64,000 nucleotides of DNA, taken from NCBI GenBank assembly GCA_030544215.1, contig JARZZO010000001.1, positions 39,087,670-39,151,669 of the forward strand, given 5' to 3'. Positions within the stretch are counted from its first letter, which is position 1, and each line of letters starts with the position of its first letter. The notes below the pieces were generated by a model, which was not told the origin of the DNA, searched no databases, and saw only the letters and a program-made list of their open reading frames with translations. The position numbers and the translations under genes were made by a program. Shown piece after piece: positions 1-11,899 of this stretch. This stretch comes from Zantedeschia hybrid cultivar. Its lineage: Eukaryota > Streptophyta > Magnoliopsida > Alismatales > Araceae.

Positions 1-667
1 TTGGAAATACGAATCTATTAAGATAGATTAGTGGGGATATTATATTGACCTGTATGTCAAGATGTTTGGCATAAATTTCATAACAAGTCTCAATTGTTGA
101 GATATGGAATTTATTCCTTTAAAGAAAAGGTTCCTTAAGGATACATGAGTGAATTGCATCATTAAGTGCTTGAGAAGTGTTAAAGATACATTCACATATA
201 TGGAGAGAATGATTTGAAACTATGAGGTCACACTGACTCAAATTTCAAGTCAAATAATGGATTCAACCTTCTAGTAGAAAGGAATGAATTGGAATGGTTC
301 CAATCCAGAACTCGATATTAAGGTGACGACATAGACAAGTGATACTGTTATTAGAATAGTATGGATGAAAAGGTTCATCCCTGAACTAGATGTAGTTCTA
401 GAAGGTCTCTAATACCATCCTATCGTTGGAGGACAACAGTGGGAGCAATGAATTGTGTGATCGAGCCATGGTCTCTTCAGAAGTTACAGAACATTCTGAG
501 ACTCTTTCACAAGTTTAAAGACAAAGGATTAAGAGGAAATAACGTAATGGAAATATTCCATATGTAGATAATTTAGTGGATCCCTGACCAAGTCTTAGTC
601 ACAGACTTTATGTGAGCATCACCTAGATTTGATGGAGATCAAATGCGAAAGTGATTGGCTTGAGTCC
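1..667 (+). pseudogene. Degenerate Copia pol 3' end (reverse transcriptase to RNase H region)
   Basis: There is no usable reading frame. By position and by comparison with Cop-B, this is the stretch from the end of reverse transcriptase to the end of RNase H, decayed beyond translation. The sequence at 640-678 keeps the family's terminal signature, GATTGGCT then TCCAAGTGGGAGA, found in all three Copia families here just before the 3' LTR. The same decayed sequence recurs in the second Cop-A copy, so the decay predates the spread of both copies. Confidence 0.7.
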
Positions 668-678
668 AAGTGGGAGAT

Positions 679-2265
679 TGATGGATATAGGTGTCCTCTA
701 AGCCAATCATAAGACACCTATTTCAATCTGGTTCACTAATAAATGACATTAAATTCATTATGTAGATTGGCATATTTATAATTGCGCATAATGAAGTCCA
801 TGAATATGTGCAATAGTCATCAGATTATGATGAGATCATAATAATGAGACTGATGACTTATAAACACATATTCTCAATTGTTCCTAGTCGTAGGATGTTT
901 GAGAAGGACATCAAACATCTGGTTAGACTAGTACAGGTTATTCCAGCTCATATGATGAGGGTGACTGATCTCGTTAGTTACTAGTGTGGAGACACAATGG
1001 TAAACCTGTAGGTGCTCATTGGAGAATGAGTTCACTGAACTGATCCGACATGAATCGCCGAATGGTAATTTACCTGACTGTCAATCGGTTTAATTCATCG
1101 TCACAGTAGCGTGGTTGATCCTTGGACTTGAGACACCAAAGACACCATGTCGGCGGACTTCTGGACTTTGACCTTGACCTACGAATCCCTATCCACGAGA
1201 TCTCTAATAGTCAAGGATCTGGTCCAACGAAAGACCTTCGAAGGTGATTGTATGTTCAATAAAGGATCGTTTGCTCTCAGGTAACTGGAGAGAGAATGCT
1301 CTAGAATAGATCTGTAGGAGTCTCTGGCCAGAGCAGAAACAATATCAGAAAAGTGGTTTTCGGATATTATAAAGCGGAGTCAGATTCAAGTGAGTTAACA
1401 ATCTAGGGTTTGACAGTTGACCATACCCTAGGTTAACTCAAGAGCATTGTGCGAACGAAGGATTATAGCCACGTGGTAACTGTGGACGGACAGGTTCCAT
1501 GAGTGGGTTGCTGAACCCCATTACCTTTCGGGATCATGCGGTGTTGCTTGGCACCCAACTTGATCAGAAGTCCGACCGAATTTACATGCGATGATAATTC
1601 GGTTGAGTAATTAGTTAATATCTAGATATTAATTAATTACAATAAGTCAATAACTAGTTATTGGACTTAACGGGCTGAAAACCAGACTGGTAAATAGGCC
1701 TAGAGGGTCATACGCAATAAGATTCTCAGTCGGTGGTACATAAGTGGGATTTATATTAACTCGGGGACTTTTGTGAAAAGTTGCGCCGACTTAATATATA
1801 TATGCGCTGTTGAGAAACCCTGGGCCAAGCTCCAGGATTTCTCTTGCTGGCCGTCATCCCTCCCTTTCTCTCTCCTCCTCTGGACGTCCCGTTTGAGGCG
1901 CCAGAACAGTTTCCGTCTCCGCCGCGTGTGATTCCCGAAAGTCGAGAATTCCCATCGGCGGGATTTCAGCAATCGTTGCGGCGACGGATCTTCAGCGAGC
2001 GAGCTGATACGGACGAGGGATCGAGGACGAACCACCGCGGAGGATTGCGTGGATACCGCTGGAGGCCGGATGCTTGTGCAGCTCGCGGCATCGCCTCGAC
2101 GGAACCGAAACGGAAGCGGATTCGAATCCGCACACGGTAATTAGATTCCAACCCGATTTTTCGGTTTGTGTTTTTCGTTCCGAATCGGATCAGCGGGCAT
2201 CGGGCGGGATAAATTTTTGTTTGTCGTTTCCGCTGCGTTCTTCGCGTCCCGCCCGGATCCCAACA
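679..2265 (+). repeat. Cop-A 3' LTR (left copy), 1587 bp
   Basis: Starts TG and ends CA. It is collinear with 8979-10562, with 17050-20193 minus its insertion, and inverted with 17399-18952. A TATA-like run (TAATATATATATG) lies near 1791-1804, followed by a GC-rich transcript leader. Apparent reading frames in both directions within 1844-2404 are chance products of this GC-rich leader, because they recur in every LTR copy without a coding signature. Confidence 0.92.
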
Positions 2266-3110
2266 ATTGCGTGCCTAGGCCCTTTCCAGGCTGATAACCA
2301 CCCTTCATCATTATTTTCCAACCAGGGGTACTCATACACTTCCCCCGCTTTATGGCATCTAGTGGGTAAATAGTAAGAGTGGCAGCCTTTAAAGGGTCAG
2401 CCACAGGACGGTAGACCTATAATACCGACAGAAAAGGTTGTCGGCCAGGTGAAGGAATTGGCTTGATATTCAAGGAGTGAGCTGCAGCAAGGATTGGCAT
2501 GCTCATAACTTTAATGATTCGTCCTTTGTAGGAAAATTTGAGGCACTGATGATTCGTAGAGGGAATCACCTCAAGGGTTTTAATATAAGGACGGCCCAGA
2601 ATAGCCTTCAAGGAAGGATAGATTTCCAAGATGTGAAATTCGACCTCGGCATGACATACAGGACCTAACTCTACTTTTAAATAGACCATTCCCAGAGGGG
2701 AACGTGTGGAGTTATCATATGCTGTAACAGAAATGGGACTAGGCAGCCAGTTCTCCTTGGGTACACTACATAGTTCAAAGGTCTTCGGAGGCAGGACATT
2801 AATTGAATCCCCAGTATCAACCAGGCATGTGTTTACGGCCTTTTTGCAGATATTGACCGTAATACTTAGAGCCATGCTCATGGCTGCTAGTGGTGCTAGT
2901 TCCGAAGCATGAAATAAGATAGAGGGTTGATCCCCCTGCGGAACTAGTAGTGCGGTGATCTTCTCCACCGACACGTCTTCATTGACCATCACTTTTTGTA
3001 GGTATTCCATTAGAGCTTCCTGATGGGTCTTCGATCTCTTGATCAGCTCAAGCACAGAGATTCGTGCCGGTGTTCTATCCAGTTGCTTCAGCAGGTCATA
3101 TTGAGTACCT
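2266..3110 (-). pseudogene. Tat-2 retropepsin with C-terminal G-patch, interrupted
   Basis: Aspartic protease region of a Ty3/Gypsy Tat-lineage polyprotein, read right to left. It closely matches the Tat-1 protease at 20616-21300. The active-site motif is CLVDTGDSINVLPP; Tat-1 has DTGAS at that place, so the Ala after DTG is Asp here. Downstream in the same frame, after a TAG at 2417-2419, comes GWKIMMKGGYQPGKGLG, which has the spacing of a G-patch RNA-binding domain. The frame then runs into the Cop-A LTR at 2265. Upstream of about 3110 the reading frame fades and LTR-like sequence starts within about 60 bp, so ORF1 and gag are missing. Protease identity is confident; the G-patch call rests on the glycine pattern. 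Confidence 0.82.
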
Positions 3111-3171
3111 GGTGCACTCTTATCATTATGCGCTTCCTCTGGCAGCTGTGATGGGATGTCTCTGACTTACG

Positions 3172-5233
3172 GAGGTCTTTAAGGCCAACCACTCTAGTCT
3201 GATCGAGGGACCGACCCAATCAGAGAGAGGTGAAGATGTCAAGAAAGGTGTTCCTATGAAAAAGGGGGGTATTAGCCCAGTGCGTATGACCTGTGGCCGA
3301 GGTGGCCTCTAATGCTTATTATGTAATGTGTAGTAGCAAGCAGATCAGAAATCTGAGAACTGAAGAAAAAAATAAGAAACTGCCCGAATCGCGTCGCTGT
3401 GCATCGACGCTATTCAAAACAAAACCTTATTTTCCTCACAGAAGTTCAAGTAGCAGACATCAAAGAATTTGGCCTAAAAGGCGTCTGGGTAGAGCGACGC
3501 GTTATGAAACGCGTCGCTATTCCTGGACGCTTTTCAGGTCGCAGAATCAACAATTCAGGAGGAATTTCTTGATCAATTCATCCTCAAATAAACAGAATAA
3601 AAGCGGTAAATAATTGGCTCATACGAATCTTTTTTTTTTTATTTCAATTTTTAACAAGATAATTTATCATGTGAACAACAAAAACATTCAATCAATCACA
3701 CATACTTCTTATCACAATCACAACTCTTCAATCAATCAAACGGGGAGGGCAAGATCTTGCCGCAAGGGTGTGCATGTGGTGCACGTGGGAATAACAACCA
3801 AACTAAAAACTCACCAATCGGTGAGGGCATGTCAAAAGACACAGGTGGTGCACCGTGGGTGCCCGATTGATAAAATCAAGAACAAAGATTTAAATGATGG
3901 CAAGACCAAGTCCCACCGTGATCGCCAAAAAGCTATGAGTGCTCAAATCAGGATGTGTAATTATCATGAAAATTTATGTTGATTATGTGACAAATAAACC
4001 TATTAAAAACTGAGTGAATATGATCGACAGAAACTTTTAACTAAAAAGTTCCAAAAGACAGAGATTGATCGCTTACCTGTTTTATAATTGGGAGATGTTG
4101 GAGTCCTTGATTCTCCTCCTTCAGCCGGTTGAAGGAAAAGAGCCCTTCTGACTTTGTTCTTGCTTTGGATGTTTATGGGGCTTTGAGGATCGTCCAGATT
4201 TCCTTTCCTTGTTGATTCTCTCCTCTTGATTTTTTTTTAACCTTGCAAAAAGTGGAAAGAAAGAAGGATCAATAAGAACTCAAATAGATGTAGTATCTAT
4301 TCCAGTAATAATTATAATCATGCAACTAAACAAATGTACTCACTTGCTTGTGGTCTTTGAAACCCCTTAAAATATGGATTTGAAATTATATGCTATGAGT
4401 GTGTATTGTATGGAGTGATGTGATGAAATTATGATGCCAATGTGATGAAAATATGAGAAAGATGTAGAAATCAATTAAGAACTAAGTTGGATGGCCCTTG
4501 GAAAGCCTTGGTTCTTGAATGGATCTTGAAAGGACGAAGAAGCGATGAAGAAAAGAGAAAGCTTGCTTCAAGACTACTAGAAGTAGTAGCAGCACGTCGA
4601 TCCTTCAGCGTTTAGACGTTGTCACTCTCAAAGAATCGCACCGATTATCACTCAACTTTCAAGAATTATCACTAACTCTTTAATGGCCAAGGACTTGGGT
4701 ATGTATAGGCTTAAGTTCATGCGTTCGCGGTTACTTAAAGATTAACATGAAGGAGTTTGAAGTTAATCCAACTAAGAAACAAATAAATACAGCCTAATTC
4801 ATCATTATCTGTAATTATCTAAAACGCGTCGCCCATGGAAGACGTCTTTTATTTTAATTAAGATAAAGATAAACATCGGGAAGAAGGGACAGAATCAGCT
4901 TAGGAAACCTAAATGGCGTCGTGCATGGAAGACGTCTTTTAATTCATTAATAAATTAATTAAAAATCAGATTAATAATCAAAATAAGAAATAAATCCTAA
5001 ATGGTGTCCCCACAAATCGACGTCTTTTAGAATTTTTCATATTTGATTAAAATATGAGTTAAAATGAGTTTGATTAATAAACTTAAATTATGTCTGTCTG
5101 ACCAATGTCATTTAGACAATTAATTCAGAAAGATTAATAAAAATTAACTAATGATTAAATATCAGACCATTTTGAAGCATTATTATATGATATGAAATTT
5201 ACTCAAAATAATGTCAAAATTAGCGTGTCTACA
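3172..5233 (-). repeat. Tat-2 5' LTR/leader, minus orientation
   Basis: Read on the minus strand the element begins TGTAGACACGCTAATTTTGA at 5233, where it cuts into the Chr-1 integrase. The same start is seen at 54964 (+, Tat-4) and 61063 (-, Tat-3). The inner end (about 3172-3260) matches the reverse complement of 57150-57230. It carries the GGCGTC...GACGC hairpin motif at about 3387-3418, 3477-3540, 4833-4862, 4912-4940 and 5000-5031. A possible TATA box (TATACATA) lies at about 4698-4705 on the minus strand. No long reading frame is convincing. Expected target duplication: CTTAC (5234-5238). Confidence 0.72.
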
Positions 5234-5920
5234 CTTACCATTCCAGTATAGGTATGGCTCTATTTGAAGCACAGTATGGTCGACCTTGTAGATCTCCACT
5301 ATGTTGGCATGAGGATAATGATGATAGATTGGTGGAGCCAGAAGCAATTCAGGATTGCACTGAGAAGATCAAGTCCATCAGGTAGCGGTTATTAGTAGCT
5401 CAGAATCGACAAATGCAATATGCTAATAACCGGAGGAGAGATCTAGAGTTTGCAGAGGATGATCATGTATTCTGAAAAGTCTCTCCTACTAGAGGTGTGA
5501 TTTGGTTTAGTAAACGTGGGAAACTAAACTCATGTTACATCGGGCCATTTCAGATTCTGGCTTGGGTGGGCAAAGTAGCTTTTCAGTTAGCATTGCCACC
5601 TGAGTTTGTTGGAGTTCATGATGTTTTTTATGTATCAATGTTGAGAAAGTATGTGCAAGATCCAGCTCATGTTATTGATCATACTGCATTAGAAATTAAA
5701 GCAGTTTGGACATTTGAAGAAGAACCTATTCGTATTCTAGATTGAAAGGTGAAATAATTAAGGTCAAAGAGCATTCCTATGGTCAAGGTATTATGGCGTC
5801 ATCACTCAATGGAAGAGGCTACCTAGGAATTGGAGGAGAAGATGCAGGCAAAGTATCCAGAATTATTCAGGTGAAAATATTTAATTTTGAGGACAAAATT
5901 ATTTTATGGAGGAGAAAATA
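5234..5920 (+). pseudogene. Chromovirus integrase C-terminus plus chromodomain (Chr-1)
   Basis: 3' end of a Ty3/Gypsy chromovirus polyprotein. From 5250 it reads like the integrase core end (ALFEAQYGRPCRSPLCWHE), then the GPY/F-like module (KLNSCYIGPFQILAWVGKVA) and VHDVFYVSMLRKY. A chromodomain follows (KSIPMVKVLWRHHS, then EEATWE), ending with a KYPELF motif near 5870. In-frame stops occur near 5383, 5475 and 5742, and the part upstream of 5234 is cut off by Tat-2. The module order fits the Tekay/Del group of chromoviruses; the chromodomain would target heterochromatic histone marks. It is a dead fragment. Confidence 0.85.
5905..5920 (+). other. Degenerate polypurine tract of Chr-1
   Basis: Purine-rich TGGAGGAGAAAA directly before the LTR start TGTAAAATTTG at 5921, preceded by the TTTGAGGACAAAATT motif typical of this chromovirus group. 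It would prime plus-strand DNA synthesis in an active element. Confidence 0.6.
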
Positions 5921-8900
5921 TGTAAAATTTGATTATTAACATCTAATTAGCATAATTATATTATTAATTAATTTTGAAATAATACATTATGTATGTTAAG
6001 ATATGCACAAAGATTAAACTTGGTTGGTTAAATTCCATAGAATAATTAGATATGATCAATTGTGATAGAAAACTTAGTGTAAATCATAATCGGATTTAGA
6101 TTAGAATGATTAATTGGAGATTAAGGGTAGGTATGCAATTATTAAAAGTAGGATGACCAATTGATGAATAATTAATTTATATAGTAGAAAACTAAAATCT
6201 ATGGTTAGAAATTTGTATTTTATTAATTAGTGCTTAACCTAGAAATATTAATATTTTATTAGATAGTGGGATGGTCAAAGTTAGTATTAAACTTGGTTAA
6301 AGTTAGTGGGATGGTAAAGTTAATGTAATTTGGATGGTTAGAATTAATAGATTTTAAACTCATCTAACTAACCATGGTAAAACTAACTAAACCCTTCCTA
6401 TTTAAAGGATACTAACTTGGGTTTTGACCTTGGTTTGCCATTTTCTTTGCACCAAAACGTGGGGAGAGCAAGGAAAGGATTTGGAAGGCCATCCTTGAGA
6501 GTTCTTGGTGTTCTTGAAGAAGGTAGGTTGCATGGGTGCTAGTTTCATAAGAGTTTTGCTTAGTTAATCATAGGGAATAAACAAATCTTTAATATATATT
6601 TTTTTTTATATCTTCAAATTATATGTTCTTGTGAAGTTCTTAGGTATGAAATAGTTGAATTATGTAGGGATTTAAATTTTTAAAAGCCTAGAATAGATTA
6701 AGCATAGTAGAAGTTAAATTTTTGCAACCCAGATTTTTCTGTAACTCTTATGACAACAGGGTAACCTTAAAATTTTTATGACTTTATTTTGTATATAAAA
6801 CTTATGAAATTGTTATGACATAACTATGACATGATTGGACATCTCCAGAAAAATCGGCATAAATTTTAATGTTCATATGGTGATACTTTTAGGTAATGAA
6901 CAAGACTGTGATTTTCAAATACAGCTTTCTGAGTTCATTTGATAGCATGTTAGAACATGAATTTTAGTGATTTACATGTTTCACAAAATAATCTGAAATT
7001 TTTCTGACATAATACTCATACTAGTATAAATCTTCAAAAAACATTTCATGAATTTTTATATTCATATGATGATGGTTCCAAGTCAGGTAACTGGATATAA
7101 TATGTAGATATAGTTTTCAGACTTCATTTGATAGAATGTTAGAATGTGAATTTAAGTAATTTATCTATTTCACAAAACAATATAAAGTTTTATGCCCTAA
7201 TACTCATACTAATATAAATCTCCATAAAAAGTTTCATGAATTTTTATATTCCTATAATGATGCTTCTATGTCAGATAACATGGTATAATTTGTAGATACA
7301 GTTTTAAGATTTCGTTTGATAGCATGTTAAAATGTGAATTTTAGTAATTTATATGTTTCATAAAATGATCTAAAATCTTTATGACATAATATTTGTATTA
7401 TTATACATCTCTAGAAAAAGTTTCAATAATTGTTATATTCATATGATAATGGTTCCTGGTGTGTGTAGTAGGGTTCATATTCTACTCTAACATTTTAGTA
7501 ACTCAAGGATAGTATCCTGATGTTTTATTTTATGTTATCTTTGTGGAGGTCCAGTTAAGCCCACGTTTTTATAGGATGTACCTAATGTAAATTAGTATAA
7601 TATGTAAAATTTTTAGGATTTTTGGAAGTACTTTTGTGGATTAATAAAATCAGTATTTTAAATGTGGGCAGATTACTACTGTAGGAGATTTGTGATTACT
7701 TATATGTGTTGTTTGAGTTTATAACAAGTTGTATTAAAAGTCAGCTTAGAACTTGATTTATTTAGTTTTTTTAATTATGATTTGGAGTTATTCTTAATTT
7801 ATGAACTCCTGAAAGAAAATCACTAAAGTGGTTAGCCATTTTCGTATGTATATATTGTTGTAGTTACATAAACATTAAGTTTATTCTCATAAAGTTAATG
7901 AAGCCTGCTGATCGGACATAGCCGCTATATGAGAATAGTTCTGGGGAAATGGTAGCAACATCCCCATTAGGACCTATTTATTTTGGGGTTGTGTGCTACA
8001 CCTAAAAAGGTGGGAGCCACCTCCAGAAGCCATTAGCTCTATTACTCGAAGGTTGCAGGTAGAAATCCTTGTTAAGGTGGGGTGACGACTCTCGGGGTAA
8101 CGCTACGCCGATGACTTGGCTCTGTACATGCCTAGGAGCTTAGTTTGTATATTATGTTTCTGGCTCATAATGGCAGTTGGATGTGTGTCCGAGTATTTCT
8201 ATAATAATTGGGAACCTATGATCTGAAAAACATATTTTATATCTTGCAATCTACATGTTATTTCAATAAATCAACTTAATAATCTTAAGTTCTGTATTCT
8301 GTTCTGTATTCTGGCCCTGTTCATATATTGATAAGCTTGTGTAGCTTTGTTCAGAGTTAACATGATATTATGAATCATGTATCTCAATTTCCTTATTGGC
8401 ATACAATTCTGATGCACATATGTCTTATGTGGTAGTTTTGTTTTCTGTTATGTTTAATGTTCTTATGCAGTGTACATATTTTACTTCAATTATTTTGGTT
8501 AGCAAATTCTTATGAAGGCAGCCTCATTTGCCTACTGAGTTGCCATTTCTTTTGAATTCACACCTATTTTTTAGGTGATTGAACAGAGGGAGCAACAGAG
8601 GAAGATTGGAGTGAGGTCACTCATGGTTTGCTTAGATATCTTTTTTTTTGGGGCGAGCCTAGAGGACTAAATCATGTATATATTTATGTTTTTATTTTTT
8701 TTTTAGTTGAAATGTACAATGAAGATCCTGGCATGTAAAAATGACAATCTATTATGCAACGCTTTGGTATAATGCTGTGAATGGTGGAACTTCCTTAGTA
8801 TTTAGATTTCTCTTACAAATTTTTATATTACGCTTCCTTTTGAAACATAGGTATCCTCCCAATTATCTATTTTGAGGGGTCTTTTTCCCCTGTTGCACTT

Positions 8901-8954
8901 TGGCCATCTCTGTAATTATTTATATATTATGCATTACCCGGCCGGGGCGTGACA
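5921..8954 (+). repeat. Chr-1 3' LTR, about 3.0 kb
   Basis: A long, AT-rich, gene-free stretch between the polypurine tract and the terminal GGGGCGTGACA, giving TG...CA ends. Its size fits Tekay-type LTRs. Inside, a partly repeated module of about 190-200 bp recurs three or four times at about 6850-7450 (variants of a stretch reading ATACTCATACTAGTATAAATC and GATAGCATGTTAGAA). The leader near 6490-6540 ends in an AGGTAGGT splice-donor-like step. The following ACGCC (8955-8959) would be the target duplication; the partner is not in view. Confidence 0.7.
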
Positions 8955-8978
8955 ACGCCGTATCATCCGCATTCCCAG

Positions 8979-10562
8979 TGATGGATATAGGTGTCCTCTA
9001 AGCCAATCATAAGGCACCTATTTCAATCTAGTTCACTAATAAATGGCATTAAATTCATTATGTAGATTGACATATTTATAATTGCGCATAATGAAGTCCA
9101 TGAATATGTGCAATAGTCATCAGATTATGATGAGATCATAATAATGAGACTGATGACTTATAAACACATATTCTCAATTGTTCATAGTCGTAGGATGTTT
9201 GAGAAGGACATCAAACATCCGGTTAGACTAGTACAGGTTATTCCAGCTCATATGATGAGGGTGACTGATCTCGTTAGTTACTAGTGTGGAGACACAATGG
9301 TAAACCTGTAGGTGCTCATTGGGGAATGAGTTCACTGAACCGATCCGACATGAATCGCCGAATGGTAATTTACCTGACTGTCAATCGGCTTGATTCATCG
9401 TCACAGTGGCGTGGTTGATCCTTGGACTTGAGACACCAAAGACACCTTGTCGGTGGACTTCTGGACTTTGACCTTGACCTACGAATCCCTATCCACGGGA
9501 TCTCAAATAGTCAAGGATCGGGTCCAGCGGAAGACCTTCGAAGGTGATTGTGTGTTCAATAAAAGATCGTTCGCTCTCAGGTAACTGGAGAGAGAATGCT
9601 CTAGAGTAGATCCGCATGAGTCTCTAGCCAGAGCAGAAACAATATTAGAAAAGTGGTTTTCGGATATTGTACAGCGGAGTCTGATTCAAGTGAGTTGACA
9701 ATCTAGGGTTTGACAGTTGACCATACCCTAGGTTAACTCGAGAGCATTGTGCGAACGAAGGATTATAGCCACGTGGTAACTGTGGACAGACAGGTTCCAT
9801 GAGTGGGTTGCTGAACCCCATTACCTTCCGGGATCATGCGGTGTTGCTTGGCACCCAACTTGATCAGAAGTCCGACCGAATTTACATGCGATGATAATTC
9901 GGTTGAGTAATTAGTTAATATCTTGATATTAATTAATTACAATAAGTCAATAACTAGTTATTGGACTTAACGGGCTGAAAACCGGACTGGTAAATGGGCC
10001 TAGAGGGTCACACGCAATAAGATTCTCAGTCGGTGGTACATAAGTGGGATTTATATTAACTCGGGGACTTTTGTGAAAAGTCGCGCCGACTTAATATATA
10101 TACACACTGTTAAGAAACCCTGGGCCAAGCTCCATGATTTCCCTTGCTGGCCGTCACCCCCCCTTTCTCTCCTCCTCTGGGCGTCCCGTTCGGCGCGCCA
10201 GAACAGCTTCCGTCTCCGCCGCGTGTGATTCCCGAAAGTCGGGAATTCCCGTCGGCGGGATTTTCGCAATCGTTGCGGCGACGGATCTTCAGCGAGCGAG
10301 TTGAAACGGACGAGGGATCGAAGACGAACCACCGTGGAGGATCGCGTGGATACCGCTGGAGGCCGGACGCTTGTGCGGCTTGCGGCATCGCCTCGACGGA
10401 ACCGAAACGGAAGCGGATTCGAATCCGCGCACGGTAATCAGATTCGAACTTGGTTTTTCGGTTTGAGTTTTTCGTTCCGAATCGGATCAGCAGGCATCGG
10501 GCGGGTTTGATTTTTGTTCTTCGTTTCCGCTGTGTTCTTCGCGTCCCGCCCGGATCCCAACA
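8979..10562 (+). repeat. Cop-A 5' LTR, 1584 bp
   Basis: TG...CA ends; starts TGATGGATATAGG and ends GGATCCCAACA directly before the PBS. A TATA-like TATATATA at 10095-10102 is followed by a GC-rich transcribed part (10140-10560). That part contains CCGCGTGTGATTCCCGAAAG and gives overlapping chance reading frames on both strands. Confidence 0.95.
10095..10102 (+). promoter_or_regulatory. TATA box in Cop-A 5' LTR
   Basis: TATATATA about 460 bp before the LTR end. The same motif stands at the same place in the other Cop-A LTRs (about 1794 and about 19725, and on the minus strand near 17862). It is the likely retrotransposon promoter core. Confidence 0.55.
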
Positions 10563-10980
10563 GTGGTATCAGAGCCAGGTTCCGCTCTGATCCGCTCCGG
10601 AACGATAAAATTATTATTCTAAATTATTTCATGCATAAATTCGAAATTCTAAGTTCATCCCATGAACAATATCCAAGAGGAAAAACGAATTTATGCATGA
10701 AATAATTTAGAATAATAATTTTATCGTTCCGGAGCGGATCAGAGCTGAACCTGGCTCTGATACCACTGTTGGGATCCGGGCGGGACGCGAAGAACGCAGC
10801 GGAAACGAAGAACAAAAATCAAACCCGTCCGATGCACGGTAATCAGATTCGAACTCGGTTTTTCGGTTTGAGTTTTTCGTTCCGAATCGGATCAGCGGGC
10901 ATCGGGCGGGTTTGATTTTTGTTCTTCGTTTCCGCTGCGTTCTTCGCGTCCCGTCCAGATCCCAACAGTGGTATCAGAGC
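10505..10980 (+). repeat. Inverted and duplicated LTR-PBS junction
   Basis: The LTR tail plus PBS plus about 70 bp of leader (to 10643) is followed by an inverted copy of the same region (10644-10835). A third, direct copy of the LTR tail follows (10836-10967, ending CCAGATCCCAACA), with a PBS at 10969. The inverted copy starts deeper in the leader than the first direct copy ends, and the join shares only CG. The result is a long near-perfect palindrome of about 140 bp per arm with three PBS copies. Confidence 0.88.
10564..10575 (+). other. Primer-binding site (initiator Met tRNA), Cop-A
   Basis: TGGTATCAGAGC, one base after the LTR, is the standard plant Copia PBS complementary to the 3' end of initiator tRNA-Met. 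Two further copies exist because the junction was rearranged: one inverted at 10753-10765 and one direct at 10969-10980. Confidence 0.9.
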
Positions 10981-11750
10981 TAGGTTCCGCTCTGATCCGC
11001 TCCGGAACGATAAAATTATTATTCTAAATTATTTCATGCATAAATTCGCTTTTCCTCATGGATATTGTTCATGAGATGAACTTAGAATTTCGAATTTAAT
11101 TTTTCTGTGCGAAAAACGAAATTTTTTTTGGGTTTCATCGCGTTCTTCATGGTGATGAAGAACCGGCATGAAGAACCGGATTTGTGAGCTTCAAAAGGGG
11201 ATTAATGATGGTTGAACCATCTCTGTGGGCTTGCTGGTATGACCAGCTACCCCTCGCCATCCCCGGAAAATTTTCATGGCGGCCGGTGGAGCTTTTGTTC
11301 CCATAATTTTCAAGAGTTGAAAAGGATTGTAAAAAAAGCTGAAATCTGCGAAACTGCATAAATCTCCAAATTTGGAGGGTCACCGGCGGCGAAAGAGTCG
11401 CCGGCCGGGCACCACCGTCGAGGGAAATGGAAGTGGTGACATCCCTCTGTAATTTCCGGCCACCCTTGCGGCCGGCGGCGGCGGCGGCGGCGCCCAAAAC
11501 AGGCTTCAAACAGGGCCAAAAAACCCTAAAATCAGGGCCGGTCGAACAACAGCAGATGGGCCTGGACCGGCCGGCCCCGGTCCGGTCCGAGCCGGTTCGG
11601 CCGGGCGGCCTGGGCCTGGCCCGGGCGCGCCAGGCGCCGGACCTGGCTCGGCCAGGTCGTCCGAGCCAGGGGCCCAGCCTGGCTCGAGCCAGACGAGCCA
11701 GGTTCAGCCCTGCCTGCACTGGCGCCAGGGGGGCCCATTAAGCCCTGATT
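10981..11750 (+). other. Cop-A leader, GC-rich segment
   Basis: Untranslated leader after the PBS. Between about 11440 and 11740 it is extremely GC-rich, with repeated CCGGCC, GGCCCGG and GAGCCAGG steps, and reads open on both strands. A similar GC-rich block sits at the same place in Cop-B (about 32270-32690) and Cop-C (about 46210-46520). The reading frames across it (for example 11147-11719 minus) show no domain and are Pro/Arg/Ala-rich low-complexity translations. I read it as structured RNA leader, not protein. Confidence 0.6.
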
Positions 11751-11899
11751 GGGCCCATTTAAGCCAATTTTGGCCCAATTAACCCCGAAAACCCCTTATT
11801 TAATTAAAAATCCCATGCTATTTAACTTGAAATTGAAATTAATAATGTTTAAAATTGTTTTAAACATTAAATTAATTATTTTGAGTTAAAAGGGGTGAC

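Larger units (their letters stand above)
1..2265 (+). mobile_element. Cop-A Copia element, 3' part (left copy)
   Basis: The right-hand end of a non-autonomous Copia element whose 5' part lies outside the window. Bases 1-678 match 16372-17049 of the second Cop-A copy almost base for base. They are followed by a polypurine tract (668-678, AAGTGGGAGAT) and a complete LTR (679-2265, starting TGATGGATATAGG and ending GGATCCCAACA). It is inserted in the G-patch coding region of the minus-strand Tat-2 element, which resumes at 2266. The expected target duplication is ATTGC (2266-2270), but its partner is outside the window. Confidence 0.9.

Noticed and set aside
1751..2404. Several 60-100 codon frames in the GC-rich part of the Cop-A LTR, recurring at 10051-10510, 17352-17912 and 19624-20068
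   Set aside because: They are LTR leader sequence present in each copy and orientation. The repeats explain the recurrence and no start context or domain supports translation. The exception is the minus-strand G-patch part right of 2265.
10564..10980. Possible tRNA gene from the TGGTATCAGAGC matches
   Set aside because: These are 12-13 nt primer-binding sites; no cloverleaf or flanking tRNA arms are present.
11147..11741. Long overlapping reading frames on both strands in the Cop-A leader
   Set aside because: Open only because of high GC; Pro/Ala/Arg/Gly-rich, no domain, and not conserved as protein in Cop-B or Cop-C.
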